The notes under the pieces were generated by a model, which saw only the letters and a list, made by a program, of their open reading frames with translations, was not told where the DNA came from and made no database searches. Below, piece by piece: positions 31,698 through 43,397 of a DNA stretch of 64,000 bases; the first letter of the stretch is position 1; each line of letters opens with the position of its first letter. The position numbers and the translations under genes are program-made. Origin of the DNA: Galeopsis tetrahit (lineage: Eukaryota; Streptophyta; Magnoliopsida; Lamiales; Lamiaceae); assembly GCA_963675135.1 (NCBI GenBank), contig OY776124.1, forward strand, positions 6,121,001-6,185,000. Direction: 5' to 3'.

Positions 31698-34600
31698 TGT
31701 TAAAGTATATACACACATGCATGCAAACCCTCGTGCAAACCCTCGTGCCAAGAACTATTGTTAGGTAGTTAGATAGAAGTCTCTAGAGCCTTGAGACTTC
31801 TATATATTGTACATAATCTCTCATTCAATACAAGCTGGAAATATAATTTTTCAACATGGTATCACGAGAGCAAGGATTCTCATGGCTAGTGTGTGATTTT
31901 GCAATTACTTCTCCTCTTCTCTTCATCTTCATATTTTCAAACTTGTTTCTTCTTATCTTCATCTATGTTCAATCAAGTAACCGCTGTGTTCTTCCCATAA
32001 CTTCCTCTCTTCAACATTTCTTCAGCATCTCGATCCATTCCTCTCTTCCGCTACACTCTGTTTTTCTTCATCTTACGAATCATGGACACTTCATCCAATT
32101 CTTCTCCTAGTCTCCCTCGATTCATCACTCTCTCGATTCGTCTGGATAATGATAACTATCCATTTTGGCATAATCAAGTTCTGGCTTCGGTTTGAGCTCA
32201 ATGTTTTGAAGATGTGCTATTATGCACAGGTGTGCCTCCGAATCCTACTTCATCACCTTCAGATTCGATTTCCTGGCAAAGAAAGGACCAGTTTCTTCCG
32301 AACTGGCTTTTGAGCTCGGTTTCTGAAACGATGCTAGGTCATGTGAGTAGATGTGAGCATTCGTTTCAGGTTTGGTTGGTGTTTGAATTGTTGTTTCATT
32401 CGCAATCAAGTACTAAGGCTATGATCCTTCGTCTTCAACTGCAAACACTGAAGAAATGAGATCTCAGTGTTGATTCTTTTATTCTCAAAATGCGATTTGT
32501 TGTTGATGGCCTTCATCATGTTGGTCAACCAATAAGAGATGATGAACTAGTTTTATACATACTTGGAGGCTTGGGAGTTGAGTATGATGTTGCAGTGGTG
32601 TCTTTGACTACCAGAACCTCTATTCCATCTTTGCCGGAGGTTCAATCAATACTTCAGGCGTATGAGATGCATATACAGAGTCATAACTCTCATTCAATAC
32701 ATATTGCTGGAGGTAACATATCCTCTCCATCTCCTTCAACTAATGCAGTTATTCGTGATCACAGAACAACAGGTGTTGGTAAACCTACTGGCAAGGGTAG
32801 GGTGTTTCAGAAACCAAAAATTGTTTGTCAGCTTTGTGGTCGCACCTATCATGTAGCTGCAAAATGCTACAAACGTTTTGATCATTCATTTCATGGTCTT
32901 GAGAACAATCACTCCCGTCCTCCTTCATCAACTGCCTCACTGTCCAGGCCACCTTTATCCACTCCATATCAAGCTCACTTTGCTCAACAACAATCTTCTC
33001 GTCCTCACTTCTCCACATCCTATCAGCCTACCTCATTCTCTGGACATATGGATTCAGGAGCCTCTACTTCTGGTACTGCTAATCCAAATTGGTTTGTTGA
33101 CAGTGGAGCTACACACCATGTGACTTCACAACTTGAAAACCTTCACATCAACACTCCATACCAAGGTATGGACTCTCTTGTTGTTAGAAATGATGATTCA
33201 TTTCTATAGCACATACAAGCTCTTTCTCTGTTCTTACAAATGATGAATCTAGGCCTGTTCTTATGGATAATGTGTTACATGTGCCTGCTATTACTAAAAA
33301 CCTTATGAGCATATCACAGTTTTGAAAGATAATGATGTTGTGATTGAATTCTATGCTGATTGTTGTTTTGTCAAGGATTTGAATTCACACAAGATTCTCT
33401 TGAAATGGGTGCTTAAAGATGGCTTATATGTACTGAACTTTGGTGATGCTGGCTACTTGTAGAAGTCTACTTTGAAGAATTGTAATAATGTGTCTAGTTT
33501 ACATAAGAATAAGTCCATATGGAGATTGTGGCATTGTAGGCTAGGCCATCCTGGAAATGGAACACTTTCTACTGTTTTGAGATGTTTGAAACTTCTTTGT
33601 AAGGGGTCTATGGATATATTCTGTGATGAATGTAAACTGGGTAAATTGCACATGAAAAACTTTCCATCCATTCAGCATTATACTAATTCATCTTTTGAGT
33701 TGATTCACGTGGATATTTGGGGGCCAGCATCATGCATTTCTATGGAAGGTTACATATATTATTTGTCAATTGTTAATGATTTTACTCGTTTTGTTTGGGT
33801 ATTTCCACTCATGGCCAAATTTGAGGTACTCAATGTGTTCACTCAGTTCATGGCTTCTATTGAAAGGGGTTTGGGGTTTCTATCAAAGCTATTCAACATG
33901 ATATGGGAACTGAGTTTCTCCCTATTGCTCGTTTTGTAAAGCCTCTTGGCATCCAAGTTAGGCTCTCTTGTGCTTATACACATCCACAAAATGGCTTAGT
34001 GGAAAGAAAACATCAGCATGTTGCAGAACTTGGCCTTGCAATGTTAGCTAAAACCAATCTCTCCATGAACTTTTGGTGGAATGCATTTGATACAGCTGCT
34101 CATGTGATAAACATGCTTCCTACTCCTACACTTCATAACATCTCTCCATTTGAAACCCTCTATCACAGGGCACCTGACTATCACTCAATAAGGATCTTTG
34201 GGTGTGCCTGCTTCCCTTTTCTTCGTCAATACAACTCATCAAAGCTTCAATTCCGCAACTCTAAATGTATCTTTCTTGGTTACAGCTCCAATCATAAAGG
34301 GTATAAGTGCCTTCACACATCTGGTAGAATCTACATTTCTGCCTCAGTTCAATGAAAATGAGTTTCCTACCTATACTTCTTCATCTGCCTCACAGTCACA
34401 TAATGTTACCCCAATATCAGCTTACATTCCTCATACTATCCCACTCCAGAATACACCCCCCTCTCCATTATCCACTCATGCTGCTCCTATCTCCCCTATA
34501 CACTCTCCATCTCCAGGCCTATCTCCTAATCATTCTTCTCACTCATTTGATGAGTCAAATTCCAGCTCCACAGGATATAAACTCCCTCATGTATCACATT

Positions 34601-36555
34601 CTTCTCACACATTTGATGAGTCAAATTCCAGCTCCACAAGATATAAACTTCCTCCTGCATCACTTGTGCCAATCACTTCTCCTCATCTTTCCACTGATAC
34701 CTCACATACTTCTGCTCCCACATTACCTCTTGCCACTTCATCTCATCATATGCAAACAAGATCAAGGTCTGGTATATTCAAACCCAAAGCCCTTACCTCC
34801 TCTACTACTATACCTGAAACCAACTCAGTAGCTGAAGCTATGCTCAGTCCAGATTAGCAAAAGGCTATGCAACTAGAGTATGATGCCTTTATCCAGAATG
34901 GCACTTGGACATTGGTTCCTTCTGCACCAGATATTCACCCCATCACTACAAAGTGGTTGTTCAGGGTCAAGTACAATAAAGATGGATCTATTGAAAGATA
35001 CAAAGCTCGATTGGTGGCCAGGGGTTTTCAACAACAAGCTGGGGTAGATTATTTCAGCACCTTCAGTCCAGTGATAAAGCCTGTCACTCTTCGAGTTATT
35101 TTCACTTTTTCAGTTTCAAAAGGTTGGGCAATTCAGCAGGTTGACATTAACAATGCATTCCTCAAAGGTTTACTTCATGAGACAGTTTATATTGCTCAAC
35201 CAGAGGGGTTTGTGAACTCTCAACACCCCTCTCATGTTTGTAAACTTCAAAAGGCTCTTTATGGCTTAAAACAGGCACCCAAGGCATAGTATGACACTCT
35301 CTAAGAATTTCTACTCACTCAGGGGTTTACTCACTCCACCTCAGATCATTGCCTCTTTCAAAGATTTCAACATGGCAAAGTCATCTTGCTTCTGGTATAT
35401 GTGGATGACATCTTAATCACTGGTGATGATTCCATGCTTGTTCAAAATCTTATATCAGCTCTTCACTCCCAGTTCTCCCTTAAACATCTAGGGGAAATCA
35501 ATTACTTTCTTGGTATTGAAGCTCACACTACATCTACCTTGATCAAACTCACTCAATCCAAATATGCCAAAGATATCATCTCAAAGGCCAACCTGGATTC
35601 ATCCAAACCCTGCTCCACTCCTCTCTGTCACTCATCCAAACTCTCCATCTCAGACAACCCTCTCTTTGAAAATCCCACTCTCTACAGAAGCATCATTGGT
35701 GCTCTTCAATACCTCACTCTCACCAGACCAGACATCTCTTTTTCTGTCAACAAACTCTCTCAGTTCTTGCAAAGTCCCACACAAAACCATTGGAAGGCTT
35801 GCAAGAGAGTTCTTAGATATATTAAAGGCTCTCTTACTCCTTGTATTTCTTTTTCTTCAGTTTCTGATTTCAGGTTGCAAGGATTTGTTGATGCAAATTA
35901 TGCCTCAAGTGTGGATGATAGGCGGAGTACATCAGGTTTTTGCATTACACTAGGCCGGAATCTGATATCATGGAGCTCCAGAAAGCAAAACGTCGTCGCT
36001 CGTAGTAGCACTGAAGCTGAGTATAGAGCTCTTGCTCTGGCTACAACAGAAATCATGTGGATTTCAAGTCTGTGTTAAGAACTTCATATTCCAATCTCAA
36101 CTCCAAGTATTCTATGGTGTGACAACCAGGGGGCTATCACCTTAGCTTTTAGTCCAGCATTTCATTCCAGAACCAAACATATCGAAGTGGATGTCCACTT
36201 CTTACGCGAGAAAGTTCAGAATGGCATGCTTGATATCCGCTTCATCTCATCTGAAGATCAACCAACAGACCTCCTCACCAAACTACTTGCACTAGCCCGG
36301 TTTGCTCGCTTAAGTGCCTGGCTTGATCTCACGTGATTAGATGTGGTCCAATTTCTTCCGGGGTATGTTAAAGTATATACACACATGCATGCAAACCCTC
36401 ATGCCAAGAACAATTTAGAAGAGAAGTAGTTGCAAGTTGTTGTATTTAACAAACTATTGTTAGGTAGTTAGATAGAAGTCTCTAGAGCCTTGAGACTTCT
36501 ATATATTGTACATAATCTCTCATTCAATACAAGCTGAAAATATAATTTTTCAACA
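31698..36555 (+). mobile_element. Decayed Copia retrotransposon with short LTRs (4.9 kb)
   Basis: The 5' LTR is 31698-31856 (159 bp) and the 3' LTR is 36366-36555 (190 bp). Both start TGTTAAAG and end TTCAACA, with A-rich 5-bp duplications. The 5' LTR lacks a block of about 40 bp and has a 15-bp internal duplication (CAAACCCTCGTG repeated). The primer site TGGTATCACGAGAGC (31857) is a mutated Met-tRNA site. Short LTRs suggest an Ale-like or related lineage, but that assignment is weak. The coding region has several frameshifts and stops, so it is dead on its own. Confidence 0.88.
32082..36336 (+). pseudogene. Broken gag-pol of the decayed Copia
   Basis: Copia domains can be followed across frames. 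Gag begins at 32082 and meets a stop near 32193, resumes in other frames to about 32810, then a zinc knuckle remnant (CQLCGRTYHVAAKC, near 32826-32867), protease (WFVDSGATHHVTS, near 33091), pre-integrase (WRLWHCRLGHPGNG, near 33520), integrase broken by a frameshift near 33900-33940, a Pro/Ser-rich linker with an internal duplication (34545-34650, YKLPHVSHSSHTFDESNSSS type), reverse transcriptase with a stop near 35287 and YVDD at about 35397, and RNase H (SSTEAEYRAL) with a stop near 36076. At least six disabling changes are present. I give no repaired product. Confidence 0.85.
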
Positions 36556-36820
36556 AAAAAAATCGAGAAATGTCGATAAATTAAAAAATATATCATATGA
36601 AATAACATTGTATGCTATATTTTATATAAATTTATTATAGATGTAAATGGATTTAAATTGTTTTGTTGAATTTATGTATTAAAAGTTAATTATTAAATTT
36701 TTCAAAAATTTTAAAATTTACTGATATCGATATTCGATAACGATATATCCATCGATATTTCCACAAATTTAAGGTCTCAATATTTCCATCGATACCGATT
36801 TTTTTGACCTTGTATATATA

Positions 36821-37535
36821 TATAATTAAAATAAAGAGGTGCATGCAATAAAAATAAGTTATAATTTCAAATATAAAATTAAAGCATATATTTTAAACTA
36901 TAAAATAATAAAAAGAATTGACTCAAAATTGGAAAAGATAATTATATATGTAGACGTTCCAGAATATATAAAAACTAGGATAAATTATTCTTAAGTGAGA
37001 TCTTATTAGGTTAAATATCAAATCCTACTGTTCAACTATATATAACTAATTAATATATTAATAATCTTATGGGAGACCATTAATTAATTAATTAACTAAT
37101 TATAGTGTGAATATGAGTAGTATAGAAGTAGTTGTGCGAGTCATAATCGGCAGCCATCAAAATGAAACAATTGTTAGGTAAAATAATCTTTGTAGAGTAC
37201 TGGAAAAAGATTTAGTTTGCAGAAATTAATTAATTATATTGTCAAACTAAACTAGTTAGGTTTGATAGCTATATATATTTTGCTTACTGGATAAATCAGA
37301 GTTTATAATTGCTTACGCGTACCTACGCGTTTCATTAATTTAATATTGTTGATAGTTGACACTTCATTAATAAATTAAATGGAGTCCATACCTAAGCTAC
37401 ATTTATGGAGTATTTGATAAATGTGTTAAAAAAAGGGTCATGATTTGCAGGATCGATCCGATTAAAATGAGAGATGTGTCATCGGGTCAAGGGAAAAGTT
37501 ACCCTTCTAAATAATAATTTTATTGAAACGAAAAT
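36821..37535. other. AT-rich intergenic spacer
   Basis: No coding signal or recognised repeat. Confidence 0.4.
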
Positions 37536-37539
37536 ACTC

Positions 37540-37795
37540 AGTGTTCATATAATGAGAGATAATATTCGGGCAATAACCTCTCTAGATGGTGGAGGTGACC
37601 CGAAACTTGGCAAGATAATCAGTTGCCTGATTCGCTTTCTTGAAGATATGGGTGAAGCGGACCGTCATGTCCTTCAAAAAGTGGCGTGTAATGCTCCACA
37701 TGCCCCGAAGTCTTCAAGGAATAATTTGAATGAGACCCTGTCAAGTCCGGACTGCCAACTTCGAGTCAGACTCAATCCATAAGTGTCTCCAATCC
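37540..37795 (-). pseudogene. Orphan RNase H fragment of LINE type
   Basis: On the minus strand WIESDSKLAVR (near 37780) is followed, after a frameshift, by WSITRHFLKDMTVRFTHIFK and then KKANQATDYLAKF before a stop near 37590. The spacing of the ESD and the THIFKKANQATDYLAK motifs is that of the C-terminal RNase H found in plant LINE ORF2s. No RT lies next to it. The overlapping plus-strand 102-aa frame (37474-37782) is its shadow. Confidence 0.55.
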
Positions 37796-37806
37796 TGAGG
37801 GACTAA

Positions 37807-39336
37807 GGCCATCTCCAATCACAAACTCTCAAATGAAGATCTCTAAACTTCAAAATACACTTTTTTAGGTCATCTCCAACCACAAACTTCCAAATGAAGA
37901 TCTCTAAATTTCAAAATACACTTTTTCACACTCTATTTTAAAAACCTTCTCCAACCATGAAACTCTATATCTTACTTTATTTATTATTTTAATCACTTTC
38001 AATATATTACAATCATTAAATAATATATTTATCTTCGTATTTAAATTAATTTATACAATTAAATGTTCAATTAGTAAATTAAATTATAAATTAAATATTA
38101 TTAATTTTATCAAAATCATAAAATGTAAATAAATTTGTAGTTTTCCAACATTCCGCCGTACTAATGTATCATTTTTTATTATGTGTATTTGTATTTCTTT
38201 TCAGTTTGTGTTCACTTATTTTAATATGTCGGTGTTATAGCTAGGTAATGCATGTATGTCTATTTTAATATGTAATATAATTAATATTTAATATATAATA
38301 TATGTTTTATTGTATTTTACGTTATTTTTTTGTAGGTAATAATAATACACAAAAAGAAAATTAATTACACAATTAAAATTAAATTATAAATTAGTATAAT
38401 AATAGAATTGTAATTATATTTAACAAATTATTAATATAGAATTGTAATACATAATTGTAAATATTAATAAAATAATACTTATAAAATATAGAGTTTTGAA
38501 TAGTAAACTCCATATATAGAGTTTACAATTCAAAACTCTATTTCAAATCTTCAAAATAGAGTACGGCTGGAGGAGCAAAACTTCATAAATGGAGTTAAAC
38601 TCCATTTATGAAGCACCGTTGGAGATGGTCTTATACTCTATTTTAAAAACCTTCTTCAACCATAAAACTCTATATCTTACTCTATTTATTATTTTAATCA
38701 TTTTCAATATATCACAATAATTAAATAATATATTTTCTTTGTATTTAAATAAATTTATACAATTAAATTATAAATTAAATATTATTGAATTTATCAAAAT
38801 CATAAAATGTAAATAAACTTGTAGTTTTCAAATAATACTTTTATTTAAATATACAATTTTTTAGGGGAACTTCTCCATATGCATCCAACATTCCGCTGTA
38901 CTAGTGTATCGTTTTTTTATTATTTATATTTGTATTTCTTTTCAGTTTGTGTTCACTTATTTTAATATGTCGGTGTTATATGTAGCTAGATAATGAATGT
39001 ATGTTTTATTGTATTTTACGTTATTTTTTGTAATAATAATACACAAAAAAATAAAAAAATAATTAAACAATTAAAATTAAATTATAAATTATAAATTAGT
39101 ATAACAATAGAATTATAATTATATTTAACAAACTATTAATATAAAATTTTAATACAGGATTATAAATATTAATAAAATAATAGATATAAAATATAGAGTT
39201 TTGAATAGTAAACTCTATATATAGAGTTTACTATTCAAAACTCTATTTCAAATCTTCAAAATAGAGTACGGTTGGAGGGAGCAAAACTCTATAAATGAAG
39301 TTAAACTTCATTTATACAGTTGCGTTGGAGATGGTC
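37807..39336. mobile_element. Compound hairpin repeat with CCATCTCCAA/TTGGAGATGG ends (1.5 kb)
   Basis: It begins GGCCATCTCCAATC and ends with the inverse GTTGGAGATGGTC. It consists of a 60-bp partial unit (37807-37866), a full unit ending at 38630 and a second unit (38634-39336) lacking the first part, so it is a tandem or nested array of one family. Each unit ends in nested small palindromes (ACTCCATTTATGAAG with its inverse; AAACTCTATATATAGAGTTT). No ORF and no clear target duplication were found, so the superfamily is open. Confidence 0.6.
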
Positions 39337-39780
39337 TTAGGGTCAAACTGCAAGCTTGTTTAATATTTTATAATGTAGTTTTGATATAATTACATGATAA
39401 TTTGATTAATAATTTATTTTTATTATACATATTTTAGATAAAATGAGTTCGAAGTTAAAATTTTGTTCAAATATGAATACAAATATTGTGTGGTGGTGAT
39501 CATTTAGATTATTTTATTTCTTCAATGCTTGATTTAAAAACAAAATGGTTGTGATTGAATTTAATCAACAATACATTAATTATATTATTATGCATCTCTT
39601 AATTTTATATGTTGAATTTAAATTACACCATTTTATATCATATATATTTTGAATTTTAATTTATTTAGATTTTTTTTATTATGTACTGCAATTTGTTAGT
39701 TTTTTTTAAACAGTAAAAGAGTTTATTGCCTCGAGTATTCGGGATATTCAACCCATAAATTTACATTTACATACGTTTCG
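39337..39780. other. AT-rich intergenic spacer
   Basis: No gene or recognised element. Confidence 0.4.
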
Positions 39781-39782
39781 TT

Positions 39783-42750
39783 TTTTTTTTTTTATGGAGG
39801 GTTGTGATCATAAAATAGAGTTACAAATCACGAGCCTACGATCTTGATCTTCAAACCAAACGGATATCGTCGTCCACTCCAATCGCGTGAAGAGGAAAGA
39901 CGAGTTTACCTTTGCCTTAACAGGTGTCCAGGTCTCCAAACTTTAAATGAGACATCCCCACACTAAGGTGTTCTCATATCAAGAATAGAAAACAGAATAA
40001 ACAGACAAAGTTCCCCGAGTACCCGATCCAAAATTACCAGAGCACCAGGGCTCTCGAGTCTATGTCAAGGAGCCCAACCATAAAAAAAAGTCTCACAACC
40101 ACAACAAAGCCCCATAACGGGAACAAGACGCGCACAAGGCGCAACAGAGACAACCAACAGTAACTTAAACAAGAACTAAGCAAGCACCAAAACTACCTAT
40201 GTAAACAGTAAAATAGGATCAACGAAGAAATACCCGAACGGGCATCGTGGCTCCGTTACGGACAAGATCTATGATCCCTAACAAGAACTGAAAATAAACT
40301 ACACCAGATCTGCAGATCTACAACTCAGATCTAGCGAAAAGTAAAATAATAGAAGAGATCGGAGAGAAGCGGAAAACCAACAGATCTGAGGTGAAATGAC
40401 AACATAGACAAAGTAGCAAAGGAGACAAAAACGATTACCGCAACGTGAACGACGAATCTGCGACGGACCGGTGGCGGAGGCCGGTGGAGAAAGGGAGGAG
40501 CAACTCTTATCTCTTAAGCCTCCCTATCTCATTCTCATTTTATAATACACAGTAGAGGGTCTGCAAACCAGGCCGAGATTGAGGCAATATTGCCCATCAG
40601 CTTGTTGCCTTCTAGCTAAATCCACATCTTAGTTTTTATAATCTCCAAAGTCTTTCTCACTTCATGCTCTTCGTTCTTAAATCGTTTTCCGTTGTGACTG
40701 TTCCATATCTCCCCCACTACACATACCCATAAGCTAGACATGAAAAAAAAATTCGTCTTCCCTCGTCCCAGTCCCTCAATATGTTGTAGATAGTGAATGT
40801 CGAGATTAATATGAGGAACCATACATATCTTTAGCCATCTATAGCACTCATTCCATATTGCCTTTGCAAAATTGCAAACTAGCAGCAGAAGTGTGTTGCT
40901 TTCAACTTCTGCTCCACATAATTTGCAGCCTCTTTCTGTTTCCTGAATTGTAACTCCCCTTCTTATCAGATTATTCGTTGTTGCAAGTCGTCCTTTCACC
41001 GCCTTCTACACTATCATTTGAGTTCTTTTTTGTGCCAAATTCTTCCATATCGTCGCGTACCACTTCCACCTCCACCATTTTGTGCGCCGTGCTGGTTGAG
41101 TAGCTCCCTTTCGGCGCCAGATGGGCCCATGAATCCTCCATTTCCCGGTTCAGTTTGTACTTGTCAATCAACATAGAAAGCTCAGTTAGTATTTCAATTT
41201 CTCTTGGTCTAAGTTCTCTTTCCCAAACCCATGACCACTACCACTCTTCCCCGCGCCACTCTCCCATGCTGCTGATCATTTCTTCTCGTTGTCTACTTAT
41301 TCGGAAAAGTTCGTAGAACCTATCTTTTAACCTTCCACTCCCTTCGACCCAAGGATCGTTCCAAAATTTTGTTTTTGCTCCGCTACCCGGCACTTTCATA
41401 ATCAGTTCCCTAGCGTCACTTCCGCCAATCTGCTCATATATTTTCCGTAGTTCCTTCCACCAGCTTGATTCGTCTGCCCTACGTCTCCCTCGTCTTCTAG
41501 TGTTATTATCCACCCCCACTATTCCCCCATATTTTGACATTAATACTTTCACACAAAGGTTGTCCTCCTCCGTCAAGAAACGCCATATCCATTTTCCTAA
41601 TAGGGCGACATTGAATGTGTTTAAATCCTTGATCCCTAGTCCACCTTTCTTTTTCTCCGTGCACACTTCCTCCCAACTTACCCATGAGATTTTCCTACTT
41701 ATGCCCTCTCCTCCGCCCCTAAGGAAATTTATTTGTATCTTTTTTAAGTATGGTTTTTGGCATCTTGAAGAATGACAAATAGTACGTGGGTACCGCGAAA
41801 AGCACCGCTTGGATTAAAGTTGCCCTTCCACCCATTAAGATTTGCTTATCTTTCCATTTCTCTAGTTTCCCTTTAATTTTCTTAGTCATCCCAGCCCATG
41901 AGGACGTTTTATGGTGATTCAACCCCACATGCATCCCCAAGAAAGCTATAGGTATGCTGTCCATATTGCATTCCAGAAAATCGGCCATCTCTACCTTATC
42001 TTCATCTCTCATGTGTACTCCATAAAGGCTGCACTTGTTAAAATTTACGCCCAACCCTCATATTAACTCAAACAACCTTAGCAAATATTTAATCGTCTGA
42101 ATATCCTCCCACTTCCCGTTGCATAAGAACATTGTGTCGTCCGCGTATTGTAGTAAGGGGACCATCACTTTGTCACTTCCCATGCAAATGGGATTCAATT
42201 CTCCAATTTCGACTACCTTCTTCACCAAACAATTTAAGCCTTCAGCTGCTATAAGAAATAGAAATGGAGAAAGGGGGTCTTCTTGTCGCAACCCTCGTTC
42301 TAACTTAAACTCCCCGGAAGAGCTTTCATTAACAAAAACCGTTGCGCTAGCCGTCGACACACACTCCATCATCCACGCCCTCCACTTTGCTGAAAATTTC
42401 ATGCCCTTCATCATGTTCTCTAAAAAAGTCCATTCAACCGAGTCATACGCCTTAGAGAAATCCACTTTGAAGAAGGCCCTCGATTTTCTTTTTGCTTCAT
42501 CTATCGCCTCATGAACTATTAGTATCCCGTCCATAATTTGGCGTCCTCCTATGAAAGCTGACTGGTTATCAGAAATCACCATCTCCAAGACTTTCGATAA
42601 TCTCTTTGCCAGGAATTTTAGCAATTATTTTGTAGAGGCTACTGATTAGTGAAATAGGTCGGAATTCCTCCAACTTTTGTGCTCCTGCCTTCTTTAGGGT
42701 AAGAACTATGAAAGACGTATTAATTCTTTTTACCAACTTGCCAAACCTGT
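39783..42750 (-). mobile_element. 5'-truncated, decayed LINE (minus strand)
   Basis: Read on the minus strand it starts inside the reverse transcriptase, passes through the zf-RVT region and a 3' part of about 0.8 kb, and ends in an A-run (plus-strand T-run at about 39781-39793). The 3' part (40560-39795) is unusually rich in GATCTG words and includes a CTCC-rich stretch at its start, so it could be LINE 3' UTR or a separate transcribed repeat. No target duplication was found. Confidence 0.6.
40616..42750 (-). pseudogene. Remnant of LINE ORF2 (reverse transcriptase and zf-RVT)
   Basis: Pieces in order on the minus strand: FRPISLISSLYKIIAK (42680 region), SAFIGGRQIMDGI, KVDFSKAYDSVEW, GLRQEDPLSPFLFLI and YADDTMFLC (42624-42058); GVNFNKCSLYGV to MPKTILKK (42054-41719); KKGGLGIKDLNTFN to the W-rich region (41666-41238); and the zf-RVT segment RGVTIQETERGCKLCGAEVE (40999-40616). 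Frames change between pieces and the endonuclease is missing. Similar in layout to the intact LINE at 23918-30128 but a different, older lineage (YADD rather than FADD). Confidence 0.8.
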
Positions 42751-42806
42751 GGAATTAAAGAAAATATCAATACACGGGAGTGACACATTACCATCTATTT
42801 CTGTTA

Positions 42807-43043
42807 GGTTGTGTTTGGATGGAGGGATTTGATTTGAGGAGGTATTTCGAATGAAAGGTTTTGAAAATAGATGGATTTCAAATGACATGGTTTTAGAGAG
42901 GATTTAAAATCCTCTCAATTTTAACTAAAAAAATATGCTTAGTATTTTAAATTCATTCATTTCATTTTTAATCCAAACAAGGGGAGTGGATTTGAATGAT
43001 GGATTTGAAATCCATAGATCAAATCCCTCCATCCAAAGGAGCC
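42807..43043. mobile_element. Tourist-type MITE (237 bp)
   Basis: It is flanked by TTA (42804-42806 and 43044-43046). Ends are inverted: GGTTGTGTTTGGATGG and CCATCCAAAGGAGCC. The interior carries GGATTTCAAAT/ATTTGAAATCC words. These are PIF/Harbinger Tourist features. Confidence 0.75.
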
Positions 43044-43095
43044 TTATATTTCATTTTGTTAAGCAAACCCTCTCTCAACTCTACTTATTTTTCTT

Positions 43096-43099
<4 letters not shown>

Positions 43100-43133
<34 letters not shown>
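43100..43133. repeat. (TA)n microsatellite
   Basis: About 17 TA units in a row, followed by an imperfect extension. Confidence 0.9.
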
Positions 43134-43141
<8 letters not shown>

Positions 43142-43397
43142 CGTATCAGTTGAGTTTATCATTTAAGAAGTTTTAAACTTAAATGGATAAATTTCAAAAC
43201 AATGGAATTGAACCCTAATAATAATAAATTCCACACACACTACAAATAGCAATTAATTATTTCATTTTCTAGTAGTATATTAATAGGGATAAAATATATA
43301 TCAATTAATAGCTTATTACCTTAATTAATTCTTATGCATGAGTCTAATGAGATGCGCTTTGTCATTTCGTGTTTTTTTTTTTACCACTTGAGTCCTT

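Larger units (their letters stand above)
31550..36812. mobile_element. CGATATCGATAT-rich element, copy 2, interrupted by a Copia element
   Basis: Left part 31550-31697 and right part 36556-36812 align with copy 1 (17067-17484) on either side of the Copia insertion. The flanks are TATATATA (31542-31549 and 36813-36820), an 8-bp duplication like copy 1, though in simple sequence. Copy 1 therefore gives the empty site of the Copia insertion. Confidence 0.7.

Noticed and set aside
31200..37000. Endogenous pararetrovirus origin for the RT/RNase H fragments
   Set aside because: Domain order (integrase before RT), LTRs and primer site show Copia; no movement or coat protein motifs were seen.
37474..37782. 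102-aa plus-strand ORF
   Set aside because: The minus strand here carries RNase H motifs; the plus frame is a shadow.
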